Below are positions 6,184 to 12,535 of a stretch of DNA of 12,535 nucleotides, in pieces. Where the stretch lies: positions 1 through 12,535 of the forward strand of contig QILH01000208.1 of NCBI GenBank assembly GCA_003233255.1, read 5' to 3'. Below the pieces are notes generated by a model. That model saw only the letters and a program-made list of their open reading frames with translations. It was not told the DNA's origin and made no database searches. The translations under genes and the position numbers were made by a program. Origin of the DNA: Gammaproteobacteria bacterium. Lineage in GTDB: Bacteria > Pseudomonadota > Gammaproteobacteria > UBA6429 > Thiohalophilaceae. Numbering within the stretch: position 1 is the first letter of the stretch; each line of letters opens with the position of its first letter.

Positions 6184-7085
6184 TCCAGCACTTTCTAACC
6201 TTACTTGATCTAAGCGACGTTCAGGCCCAAACACTCATTCAACGAGCGATTGAGTTGAAAGCCAAACAAAAGGCTGGCGAAATCCACGAATACTTTAGAA
6301 ATAAAGTCATGGGCATGATCTTTGACAAATCATCAACCCGTACCCGGGTTTCTTTTGAAACCGGTATGGTGCAGTTCGGTGGGCATGCGATCTTTTTATC
6401 GCCGCGTGATACTCAGCTCGGTCGCGGCGAACCCATTGAAGACAGCGCACGGGTCTTATCTCGCATGGTCGATATCGTCATGCTCCGTACCTTTGATCAG
6501 GAAAACCTTGAGCGTTTTGCTGAATATTCAAGTGTCCCCGTTATTAACGCCTTGACGGATATGTACCATCCCTGTCAATTGCTCGCCGATGTCCAGACCT
6601 ACGTCGAACATCGTGGCGACATCAAAGGTAAGACCATCGCCTGGATCGGTGACGGTAATAATATGTGTCATTCATATATTAACGCAGCACGTCTATTTGA
6701 TTTTAAATTAAACATTGCCACCCCAACAGGATTTGAGCCGGATACAAATATTCTACAGGCAGCAGGAGATCGCATCATGCTGACCACAGATCCTGCACAA
6801 GCCTGCCAGCATGCTGACATGGTCACCACCGACGTCTGGGCCAGTATGGGACAGGAAGAAGAACAGGCCCAAAGAGAAGCCGCCTTTGCCAGTTTTCAGG
6901 TCGATGATAACTTAATGAAACTGGCTCAGAAAGATGCCTTATTTATGCATTGTCTACCCGCACACCGTGAAGAAGAAGTTAGCGCCACCGTCATCGATGG
7001 CGAACAAAGTGTGGTCTGGGATCAGGCTGAAAACCGTCTACACGCACAAAAAGCCCTGATCGAACTATTACTAAATCAAAAATAA
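6180..7085 (+). CDS. argF: Ornithine carbamoyltransferase
   Basis: This 301-residue enzyme joins carbamoyl phosphate and ornithine to form citrulline in arginine synthesis. It is a cytoplasmic trimer in this family. Every active-site motif is intact: carbamoyl-phosphate binding SSTRTR (51-56), HPCQLLAD (130-137), the ornithine loop DVWASMGQEEE (218-228) with SMG at 222-224, and FMHCLPAHR (255-263) with the HCLP catalytic motif. The presence of SMG and HCLP separates it from aspartate carbamoyltransferase and from putrescine-type relatives. It starts inside the last codons of argD (ATGA overlap), so its expression is tied to argD. No intrinsic terminator follows before the next gene 47 nt downstream. 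Confidence 0.97.
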   Translation: MIQHFLTLLDLSDVQAQTLIQRAIELKAKQKAGEIHEYFRNKVMGMIFDKSSTRTRVSFETGMVQFGGHAIFLSPRDTQLGRGEPIEDSARVLSRMVDIVMLRTFDQENLERFAEYSSVPVINALTDMYHPCQLLADVQTYVEHRGDIKGKTIAWIGDGNNMCHSYINAARLFDFKLNIATPTGFEPDTNILQAAGDRIMLTTDPAQACQHADMVTTDVWASMGQEEEQAQREAAFASFQVDDNLMKLAQKDALFMHCLPAHREEEVSATVIDGEQSVVWDQAENRLHAQKALIELLLNQK

Positions 7086-7132
7086 TCGCATTCTCACCTG
7101 CGAAATACCAAAATGCATACTATATTTTATGG

Positions 7133-7732
7133 ATGCGAATTTTATTCTATATACTTCTGCTTCATTCCAGTCTGATTTTTACCAACTTACTGCACGCTGG
7201 CGCCCTGGACGACGGCTACGATGCCTATGATAAAAAAGATTATCAAAAAGCCTATGAACTCTGGCAACCATTGGCCGAACAAGGTGATGGCGATGCCCAA
7301 TATAATCTCGGTCTGTTATATCTAAAAGGCTTAGGCGTAAAAAAGAATGAACGCGAGGCATTGAAGTGGTTTACCTTTGCCGGCCAGCAGGACATCACCG
7401 ATGCGCAATACAATGCCGGAGTTATGTTTTATAATGGCCAAGGGGTCTTTAAAGATGACATATCCGCGATGGAGTGGTGGCAACTTGCAGCCAACAAAGG
7501 TCATGCCAATGCAGAAAACAATCTCGCCATTATGTATGCCTATGCCTTCGGCACCAAAAAAGACCCGCAAAAAGCCCTTGAGCTCTGGACCAAAGCCGCC
7601 GAACAGGGACACCCGGACGCACGGCATTCTTTAATCAGTGCCTATACCGGAGCCATCCCCGGATTCCCGGAAGATCTTGAAAAAGCGAATTACTGGACGA
7701 AAAAAAATAGCCCGACAAATGTCGGACCGTAA
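7133..7732 (+). CDS. Exported Sel1-repeat protein
   Basis: This is a 199-residue protein with a short signal peptide (MRILFYILLL, then a hydrophobic stretch to LLHA at 19-22); cleavage after Ala22 is likely, giving a periplasmic protein. The rest is a run of about four Sel1-like repeats of roughly 36 residues, near 52-87, 88-123, 124-159 and 160-193. They are preceded by a TPR-like helix pair (24-50) and marked by DAQYNLG, DAQYNAG, NAENNLA and DARHSLI. Such alpha-alpha solenoids usually bind other proteins or peptidoglycan-linked partners; no catalytic residue is evident. It lies 47 nt after argF without a terminator, so read-through from argDF is likely, but a metabolic link is not shown. 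No clear ribosome site precedes the ATG. Product class is clear; partner and role are unknown. Confidence 0.88.
   Translation: MRILFYILLLHSSLIFTNLLHAGALDDGYDAYDKKDYQKAYELWQPLAEQGDGDAQYNLGLLYLKGLGVKKNEREALKWFTFAGQQDITDAQYNAGVMFYNGQGVFKDDISAMEWWQLAANKGHANAENNLAIMYAYAFGTKKDPQKALELWTKAAEQGHPDARHSLISAYTGAIPGFPEDLEKANYWTKKNSPTNVGP
7703..7725 (-). terminator. Minus-directed hairpin inside the 3' end of the Sel1-repeat gene
   Basis: CCGACA (7712-7717) and TGTCGG (7720-7725) form a short stem whose tight loop, read on the minus strand, is followed by GCTA and eight T. The stop codon of the Sel1-repeat gene lies just after it on the plus strand. It has terminator form only on the minus strand, where no gene is seen upstream of it, so it may only block antisense transcription or be chance from the Lys-rich codons. 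Confidence 0.3.
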
Positions 7733-7838
7733 CTTAACCCTGTCAATGTGGCGGTGTCCTGCCTGTTTCGCTTGTCCTTGCTGTCATTATTCTATCCAGA
7801 ATTCGTTATTTAATAGGAATTTTCGTCACTTTTCTAAA

Positions 7839-7873
7839 TGAGATTTGTTATCATTTAGCCTTCTTGTGAAGGA
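7839..7873 (+). promoter_or_regulatory. Fur-box-like operator over an extended -10 promoter of the FbpC-like gene
   Basis: TGAGATT-T-GTTATCA (7839-7853) matches the 7-1-7 Fur consensus (TGATAAT-N-ATTATCA) at 11 of 14 positions; outer arms AAATGA (7836-7841) and TCATTT (7851-7856) are perfect inverted repeats. Inside it lies an extended -10, TGT followed by TATCAT (7846-7854, 5 of 6 in the hexamer), with no good -35. Transcription would start near 7861, giving a leader of about 19 nt that holds the GAAGGA ribosome site (7868-7873), 6 nt before ATG 7880. A bound Fur-Fe(II) dimer would cover the promoter, so induction under iron starvation is predicted. Confidence 0.6.
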
Positions 7874-7879
7874 AATTTG

Positions 7880-8923
7880 ATGCAACCCGTTCTAGATGTA
7901 AAAAATATCGAATGCCGTTACCAACAACGTGTCGCTGTTCATGATGTATCGCTACGTATTAATGACGGCGATCTGTTTAGTTTATTGGGCCCCAGCGGCT
8001 GTGGAAAAACAACCGTATTGCGTGCCATCGCCGGATTTGAATCTGTGAGTAGCGGCAATATCAGCCTACGTAATGAGATTGTCTCCAAAGCCGGTTTCAC
8101 CAAACCACCTGAAAACCGTCACATCGGCATGGTTTTTCAGGATTATGCGTTATTCCCCCATATGGATGTGCAGGACAACGTCGGTTTTGGTTTGCGCCAC
8201 CTGAGTGCTAAAGACCGGAATCAACGCATTAAAGACATATTGAAGATTGTTGATTTAAGTGACTACACTGATCGCTACGTGCATGAGTTATCGGGTGGAC
8301 AACAGCAACGTATCGCACTTGCCCGTGCCCTCGCTCCAAAACCCGATCTGGTGCTAATGGATGAACCTTTTTCAAACCTTGATGTGGAAATGCGAGAGTA
8401 CCTGAGTCAGGAAGTCCGGCAAATTTTAAAGTCACAGGGTGCCACCGGGATATTAGTCACCCACGATCAGTTAGAAGCCTTTGCAGTCGCCGACCATATT
8501 GGGGTGATGGATAAGGGGGAGATTGTGCAAAATGATACGGCCTATAATCTTTATCACTCGCCAAACAATTACTTTGTCGCGGATTTTATTGGCCAGGGAG
8601 TATTTCTGGAAGGGACTCTATTAGCACCCGATAAGATCGAAACCCCACTCGGTATTATTGCCGGCGATCGTGCCTACGACTGGCCACGCGGCAGCAAGGT
8701 TAAATTACTGATTCGACCGGATGATATTGTGCATGACGAACAAGGAAACCTGGTTGGCGAAGTTTGTAACAAGGCCTTTAAAGGTGCAGAAATTCTTTAC
8801 ACTTTGCGCCTTTCATCAGGAATAGAAGTGTTGTCTTTATTCCCAAGCCATCATAATTACGAGCTCAAAGAACGGGTAAAAATTAATTTCGCACCCGACC
8901 ATATGGTGGCCTTTAAGGTTTAA
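7880..8923 (+). CDS. Ferric-iron-type ABC transporter ATP-binding protein (FbpC-like)
   Basis: This 347-residue ATPase has Walker A GPSGCGKTT (37-45), Q-loop FQDYALFPH (86-94), signature LSGGQQQR (137-144), Walker B LVLMDEP (157-163) with catalytic Glu162, D-loop SNLD (165-168) and H-loop His195. The C-terminal 110 residues form the TOBE-like regulatory domain typical of the iron(III)/spermidine/sugar importer group. The sequence QDYALFPHMDVQDN with LARALAPKPDLVLMDEPFSNLD is closest to FbpC, the energy subunit of ferric-iron uptake. No permease or binding protein is next to it, so its partners must lie elsewhere; spermidine, thiosulfate or molybdate-type substrates are less likely. I choose ATG 7880 over the adjoining TTG at 7877 because GAAGGA is 6 nt upstream. 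Its stop overlaps that of phoU. Confidence 0.87.
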   Translation: MQPVLDVKNIECRYQQRVAVHDVSLRINDGDLFSLLGPSGCGKTTVLRAIAGFESVSSGNISLRNEIVSKAGFTKPPENRHIGMVFQDYALFPHMDVQDNVGFGLRHLSAKDRNQRIKDILKIVDLSDYTDRYVHELSGGQQQRIALARALAPKPDLVLMDEPFSNLDVEMREYLSQEVRQILKSQGATGILVTHDQLEAFAVADHIGVMDKGEIVQNDTAYNLYHSPNNYFVADFIGQGVFLEGTLLAPDKIETPLGIIAGDRAYDWPRGSKVKLLIRPDDIVHDEQGNLVGEVCNKAFKGAEILYTLRLSSGIEVLSLFPSHHNYELKERVKINFAPDHMVAFKV

Positions 8924-9663
8924 GTATCTTTTCGAGTACCCTCGTGTTGTTCGCGAGCCTCCCTCTCCACCTGCTCTAAGCTAATATGACGAACGTCCTT
9001 TCCTTTGACTAAATATATTACATATTCACAGATATTACGTGCGCGATCGCCGATTCGTTCCAGGGCGCGTGCCGACCACAATACATTTATCACCCTCGGA
9101 ATGGAGCGCGGATCTTCCATCATATAAGTCATAAGCTGACGCAGCATGTTCTCGTATTCACGATCTACTTTTTCATCCTGTTCAGCGACCTTTGCCGCCG
9201 CTTCAGCATCCATTCTCGCAAATGCATCAAGTGCATCATGCAGATTTTGTCTTGCATATTCACCCAGGTGTTCGATGCCGGCAAGTGCCTTATTGTCATT
9301 ACTGTCGCCGGAAGAAAATTTTAATGCCATCCGTCCAACTCGTTCAGCTTCATCACCGATACGTTCAAGATCTGTAATAGTTTTGATAATGGCCATAAGC
9401 AGGCGTAAATCACTGGCCGCAGGTTGGCGACGAGCTAAAATTTGTGTACATTCTTCGTCGATATCAACTTCCAGTCGGTTGATCTTGTAATCATTAGTCA
9501 CCACTACCTCGGCCAGCGACATGTCCATTGATGTCAGCGCTGTAATTGCATCGCTAAGCTGCTGTTCGACGATACCCCCCATTTGCAGGACTCGATTGCG
9601 AACGTCTTCGAGCTCCTGGTTAAACTGCTGGGAAATATGGTGACCTATATCTGCTTTTTCCAT
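8920..9663 (-). CDS. phoU: Phosphate signalling protein PhoU
   Basis: This 247-residue cytoplasmic protein is a tandem repeat of two three-helix bundles. The metal-binding E/DxxxD motifs appear in both halves: LERIGDEAERVGR (99-111) and LERIGDRARNICEY (201-214), with NRLEVDIDEEC (62-72) and KVDREYENMLRQL (165-177) as the matching partner helices. PhoU links the Pst importer to the PhoR/PhoB two-component system and keeps the Pho regulon off when phosphate is plentiful; its loss is often toxic through uncontrolled uptake. It is the last gene of the pst operon, 45 nt after pstB, with a GGTGAGG-type ribosome site close to the ATG. No terminator is visible downstream, where the stop codon overlaps that of the convergent ABC gene. 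Confidence 0.96.
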   Translation of the reverse strand: MEKADIGHHISQQFNQELEDVRNRVLQMGGIVEQQLSDAITALTSMDMSLAEVVVTNDYKINRLEVDIDEECTQILARRQPAASDLRLLMAIIKTITDLERIGDEAERVGRMALKFSSGDSNDNKALAGIEHLGEYARQNLHDALDAFARMDAEAAAKVAEQDEKVDREYENMLRQLMTYMMEDPRSIPRVINVLWSARALERIGDRARNICEYVIYLVKGKDVRHISLEQVEREAREQHEGTRKDT

Positions 9664-9708
9664 GACCTCACCTTCAAAATCTGTAATGTATCATATTAAT
9701 ATTTAACG

Positions 9709-10554
9709 TTATCCATAACGTCCAGTAATGTAATCTTCTGTTTGTTTTTTCGCTGGATTGGTAAACAGTTTATTCGTGCCTGCAAACTCAATCAATTTAC
9801 CGATATACATAAAAGCCGTATAATCAGATACACGTGCTGCCTGTTGCATATTATGCGTTACTATAATAATAGTATAATTTTGCTTAAGTTCATAAATAAG
9901 TTCTTCAATTTTTAACGTCGAGATCGGATCCAGTGCAGAAGCGGGCTCGTCCAGCAACATCACCTCTGGCTCAATCGCAATAGCTCGAGCGATAACCAGT
10001 CGTTGTTGCTGTCCACCTGACATGCCTAAGGCATTATCATTAAGACGATCCTTCATTTCATCCCACAATGCTGCACCCCGTAGCGCCTTTTCAACAGCTT
10101 CGTCTAAACGACGTTTATCGTTTACACCTTGAATGCGTAATCCATAGGCAACATTTTCATAAACCGATTTGGGAAATGGGTTAGGTTTCTGAAATACCAT
10201 GCCAATACGACGACGCAAATTGGCCACATTAACCTTCTTGCTATAAATATCCTGACCATGCAGTTCAATTTTACCATCAATCTTACAACCATCGACCAGA
10301 TCATTCATACGATTGAAACAACGTAATAAGGTAGATTTACCACACCCGCTTGGCCCAATGAAAGCCGTGACCCGATTTTTAGGGATTACCATATTTACAT
10401 CATACAAGGCCTGCGCGGTGCCATAATGAAGGTTCAGGTTAGAGACCTCCAATGCTATTTCTTCACTGTCGATATCCCCCTGACTCGCGGGCCGGTTTAG
10501 TGCATCTATATTAATCGCATGCGTTCTTATTTCTTTATCAGCCGCAGTTGTCAT
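9709..10554 (-). CDS. pstB: Phosphate ABC transporter ATP-binding protein PstB
   Basis: This 281-residue ATPase powers high-affinity phosphate import with PstS, PstC and PstA. Motifs: Walker A GPSGCGKST (67-75), Q-loop FQKPNPFPKS (121-130) with the PNPFP typical of PstB, signature MSGGQQQR (178-185), Walker B VMLLDEPASALDP (198-210), and H-loop His234 in VTHNMQQAARVSD. The C-terminus ends ITGRYG, as is usual for PstB. The first 35 residues before EVSNLNLHYG are a soluble extension common in longer PstB forms. It follows pstA by 20 nt and has the ribosome site AAAGGTGA before the ATG. Together with phoU next to it, the substrate assignment is firm. Confidence 0.97.
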   Translation of the reverse strand: MTTAADKEIRTHAINIDALNRPASQGDIDSEEIALEVSNLNLHYGTAQALYDVNMVIPKNRVTAFIGPSGCGKSTLLRCFNRMNDLVDGCKIDGKIELHGQDIYSKKVNVANLRRRIGMVFQKPNPFPKSVYENVAYGLRIQGVNDKRRLDEAVEKALRGAALWDEMKDRLNDNALGMSGGQQQRLVIARAIAIEPEVMLLDEPASALDPISTLKIEELIYELKQNYTIIIVTHNMQQAARVSDYTAFMYIGKLIEFAGTNKLFTNPAKKQTEDYITGRYG

Positions 10555-10574
10555 ACTGTCACCTTTTAATCCTG

Positions 10575-12236
10575 TTAACTTTCTAACGCTCGGTACTTTT
10601 CACGAAGTCGATTACGAATCTGAATTGCCACAATATTCAGGGCAATAATAACCAACACCAGTAATAACGAAGTGGCATAAACCAAAGGACGTGCCGCTTC
10701 CACATTGGGACTCTGAAAACCAACATCATAGATGTGAAAGCCCAGATGCATAAATTTTCGATCAAGATGCACAAAAGGTGCAGTTCCGTCTAACGGTAAA
10801 GATGGTGCCAGTTTCACCACACCAACTAACATCAAGGGTGCAACCTCACCCGCCGCTCGCGCTACCGCAAGAATCAACCCGGTCATAATAGCCGGACTCG
10901 ACATCGGTAGTATTGTACGCCAGAGTGTTTCAAATTTAGTTGCGCCCAGGGCAAGACTGCCTTCGCGAATGCTTATAGGGATCCGAGACAAACCTTCTTC
11001 GGTAGCAACAATCACGACCGGCAAGGTTAATAGTGCCAGGGTTAATGATGACCATAAAATACCCGGTGTACCAAAGGTCGGCGAAGGCAAACCCTCAGAA
11101 AAAAACAATTGATCAATATTACCGCCCAGGAAATAGACAAAAAACCCTAATCCAAATACGCCATAAACAATCGAAGGTACCCCGGCCAGATTGTTCACCG
11201 CAATTCGAATGGTACGGGTTATAACACCTTGTTTGGCATACTCACGTAAATACACCGCCGCAATTACGCCCAGTGGTGTGACTAATATCGCCATTATTAT
11301 CACCATCATCACCGTACCAAAGATGGCGGGGAAAACTCCCCCTTCGGTATTCGCTTCACGAGGTTCATCGCTGACGAATTCCCATATATTCGCAAAGTAT
11401 GTCCCTGTTTTTGAAAACACCGACATTTGATTTGGCTTATAAACCTTGACCACCTTATCAAGCTGAATTTCTTTAGTCTGACCATCGGCTATGCGCACAA
11501 CAATAGAATCGCGTATTATTTCCAGATTCAGATCGTTCAGACGTTTTTGAACATCGGCATAAAGCGCATCCTGGACTTCGCGTGCCGCAGCAAGCTCCGC
11601 TATACGCTCAGAGGTCAGTTCGTTATCAAGCTCGTAACGCCGTTTTTGTAGACGAAGCTTTTCCAGTTCATGGTTAATTTCTCCGATATCACTTTTTTGA
11701 ATATCAACAATTTGGTCATGCAAGGACAATACTCGATCTGTCCGGCTTATTAATTCAGACCACAGAGCGTCTTCGCTAACAGCCAATTGTGTTCCCTGCT
11801 CTTTTATCGAATCAAGAAAACCGTAAAAATTTCCCCACTCACGCCGAATCACCACCAGCGCATTGTCAGGAGATTCCAGAGTCTTAATATTTGGCTTAAG
11901 GATTAAACGAAAATCAGCGCCATAGACATCGCGATTACCTGTCTTCAGCGTATAACGCGTTATAAATTTATTTTCGCTGGTCAGTTTAACGCCGTTTTCC
12001 AACAGGGTTTCCCGGTCAACATCTTCTTCACCCCAGATTTCACCCATCAGACGAACTTCCTGTCCTTGCTCATCGACGTAATCCATCAACTGCACATCGG
12101 CAGGCCAGAAGAAACCCAGGCCACGCACCATAATCAAGCCAAGCAAACCAAACACCATGATCAGACTTGCACTGACCGCCGCCGCGTTTAGCCAGATCCA
12201 GGGATTACCACTTTTAAACCAGTCTTGTACTTTCAT
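10575..12236 (-). CDS. pstA: Phosphate ABC transporter permease PstA, long form
   Basis: This 553-residue permease is much longer than the roughly 300-residue E. coli PstA. After a first membrane segment (about 16-40) comes a large periplasmic region (about 44-300) holding a predicted coiled coil near 165-240, rich in Glu, Lys, Arg and Leu (HELEKLRLQKRRYELDNEL at 189-207). The normal permease domain follows from TEGGVFPAIFGTVMM (297-311), with further membrane segments near 304-329, 350-371, 395-412, 449-471 and 520-540. The cytoplasmic EAA loop that contacts PstB is EEGLSRIPISIREGSLALGA (413-432). Long PstA forms of this kind occur in Pseudomonas-like gammaproteobacteria. It starts 12 nt after pstC and is followed by pstB. 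The ribosome site is weak, so coupling to pstC is likely. Confidence 0.95.
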   Translation of the reverse strand: MKVQDWFKSGNPWIWLNAAAVSASLIMVFGLLGLIMVRGLGFFWPADVQLMDYVDEQGQEVRLMGEIWGEEDVDRETLLENGVKLTSENKFITRYTLKTGNRDVYGADFRLILKPNIKTLESPDNALVVIRREWGNFYGFLDSIKEQGTQLAVSEDALWSELISRTDRVLSLHDQIVDIQKSDIGEINHELEKLRLQKRRYELDNELTSERIAELAAAREVQDALYADVQKRLNDLNLEIIRDSIVVRIADGQTKEIQLDKVVKVYKPNQMSVFSKTGTYFANIWEFVSDEPREANTEGGVFPAIFGTVMMVIIMAILVTPLGVIAAVYLREYAKQGVITRTIRIAVNNLAGVPSIVYGVFGLGFFVYFLGGNIDQLFFSEGLPSPTFGTPGILWSSLTLALLTLPVVIVATEEGLSRIPISIREGSLALGATKFETLWRTILPMSSPAIMTGLILAVARAAGEVAPLMLVGVVKLAPSLPLDGTAPFVHLDRKFMHLGFHIYDVGFQSPNVEAARPLVYATSLLLVLVIIALNIVAIQIRNRLREKYRALES

Positions 12237-12248
12237 TTTACTTAACTA

Positions 12249-12535
12249 TCACAGTGAGCTGTATTTACGGCGCAATCGTTGTCGAACAATCTCGGCCACC
12301 GTATTAAACAGGAAGGTAAACGCAAACAATACTAACGCAGCAAGGAACAATACTCGATAATGCGTACTGTCGACTTCAGATTCAGGCATCTCAACCGCAA
12401 TATTGGCAGACAAGGTACGCATACCCTGGAAAATACTGAAATCCATAACGGGTGTATTACCGGTTGCCATCAGCACGATCATGGTCTCGCCAACTGCACG
12501 CCCAAGTCCAATCATGACCGCTGAAAAAATACCCG
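12249..12535 (-). CDS. pstC: Phosphate ABC transporter permease PstC, C-terminal part (truncated by window end)
   Basis: Only the last 95 residues are in the window; the frame stays open to the edge, reading GIFSAVMIGLGRAVGETM before the next stretch, so the first in-window Met is not the start. AVMIGLGRAVGETMIVLMATGN is the conserved end of the EAA-proximal permease core of PstC, and a last membrane segment (VLFLAALVLFAFTFLFNTVAEI in two parts) precedes a basic tail. PstC pairs with PstA to form the inner-membrane phosphate channel. It precedes pstA by 12 nt, so the order pstC-pstA-pstB-phoU is clear. The rest of pstC, any pstS, and the expected Pho box lie outside the window. Confidence 0.94.
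   Translation of the reverse strand, partial: GIFSAVMIGLGRAVGETMIVLMATGNTPVMDFSIFQGMRTLSANIAVEMPESEVDSTHYRVLFLAALVLFAFTFLFNTVAEIVRQRLRRKYSSL

Noticed and set aside
7086..7132. TCGCA/TGCGA hairpin after argF as a terminator
   Set aside because: The stem is only 5 bp with an 8-nt loop and there is no T run after it.
7638..7841. A small plus-strand frame with a cysteine-rich end after the Sel1-repeat gene
   Set aside because: It begins inside the Sel1-repeat gene in another frame and has no ribosome site; the cysteines come from out-of-frame reading of TGC/TGT-rich DNA.
9664..9708. AT-rich palindromes between pstB and phoU as a Pho box or internal promoter
   Set aside because: They lack the CTGTCAT-type direct repeats of a Pho box and no paired -35/-10 was found; phoU fits as part of the pst operon.
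1..12535. Mobile elements, CRISPR arrays, phage genes, tRNA or rRNA genes
   Set aside because: No regularly spaced repeats, transposase or integrase motifs, terminal repeats or RNA gene signatures were seen; gene content is ordinary chromosomal.

Overview
The window looks like chromosomal DNA of a gammaproteobacterium. The signs are a CGFS monothiol glutaredoxin, an argD-argF pair, an FbpC-type ferric ABC ATPase, and a pstC-pstA-pstB-phoU operon whose PstA is of the long form I know from Pseudomonas-like bacteria. Base composition is moderate and even. I see no integrase, transposase, tRNA, rRNA, CRISPR array or prophage gene. The species cannot be told from this sequence.

Left part (1-4045): the 3' end of an unidentified plus-strand gene meets the minus-strand glutaredoxin gene grxD. 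A strong hairpin terminator lies between them. Upstream of grxD is a 25-bp element resembling a type 1 IscR operator, which fits the protein's Fe-S/iron role. Next on the minus strand come an asparagine-synthetase-family amidotransferase and, 24 nt upstream of it, a hydantoinase B/oxoprolinase subunit. These two form a likely operon. The amidotransferase resembles the enzyme that caps the osmolyte N-acetylglutaminylglutamine amide, but the usual cassette partners are absent here. The hydantoinase B gene has a good promoter so close to its ATG that its mRNA may be leaderless.

Middle (4224-8923, plus strand): a short PuuD-like membrane protein, two rho-independent terminators, then argD and argF overlapping by 4 nt (acetylornithine aminotransferase and ornithine carbamoyltransferase of arginine synthesis). 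A secreted Sel1-repeat protein and an orphan FbpC-like ABC ATPase follow. The ATPase has a Fur-box-like palindrome lying on an extended -10 promoter.

Right part (8920-12535, minus strand): the phosphate uptake and signalling operon pstC (partial)-pstA-pstB-phoU. It converges on the ABC ATPase gene so tightly that the two stop codons overlap.

Most genes are ordinary housekeeping or transport genes. The points most worth following are the two predicted iron-responsive operators, the orphan hydantoinase B/amidotransferase pair with its leaderless promoter, and the structured region in front of argD.
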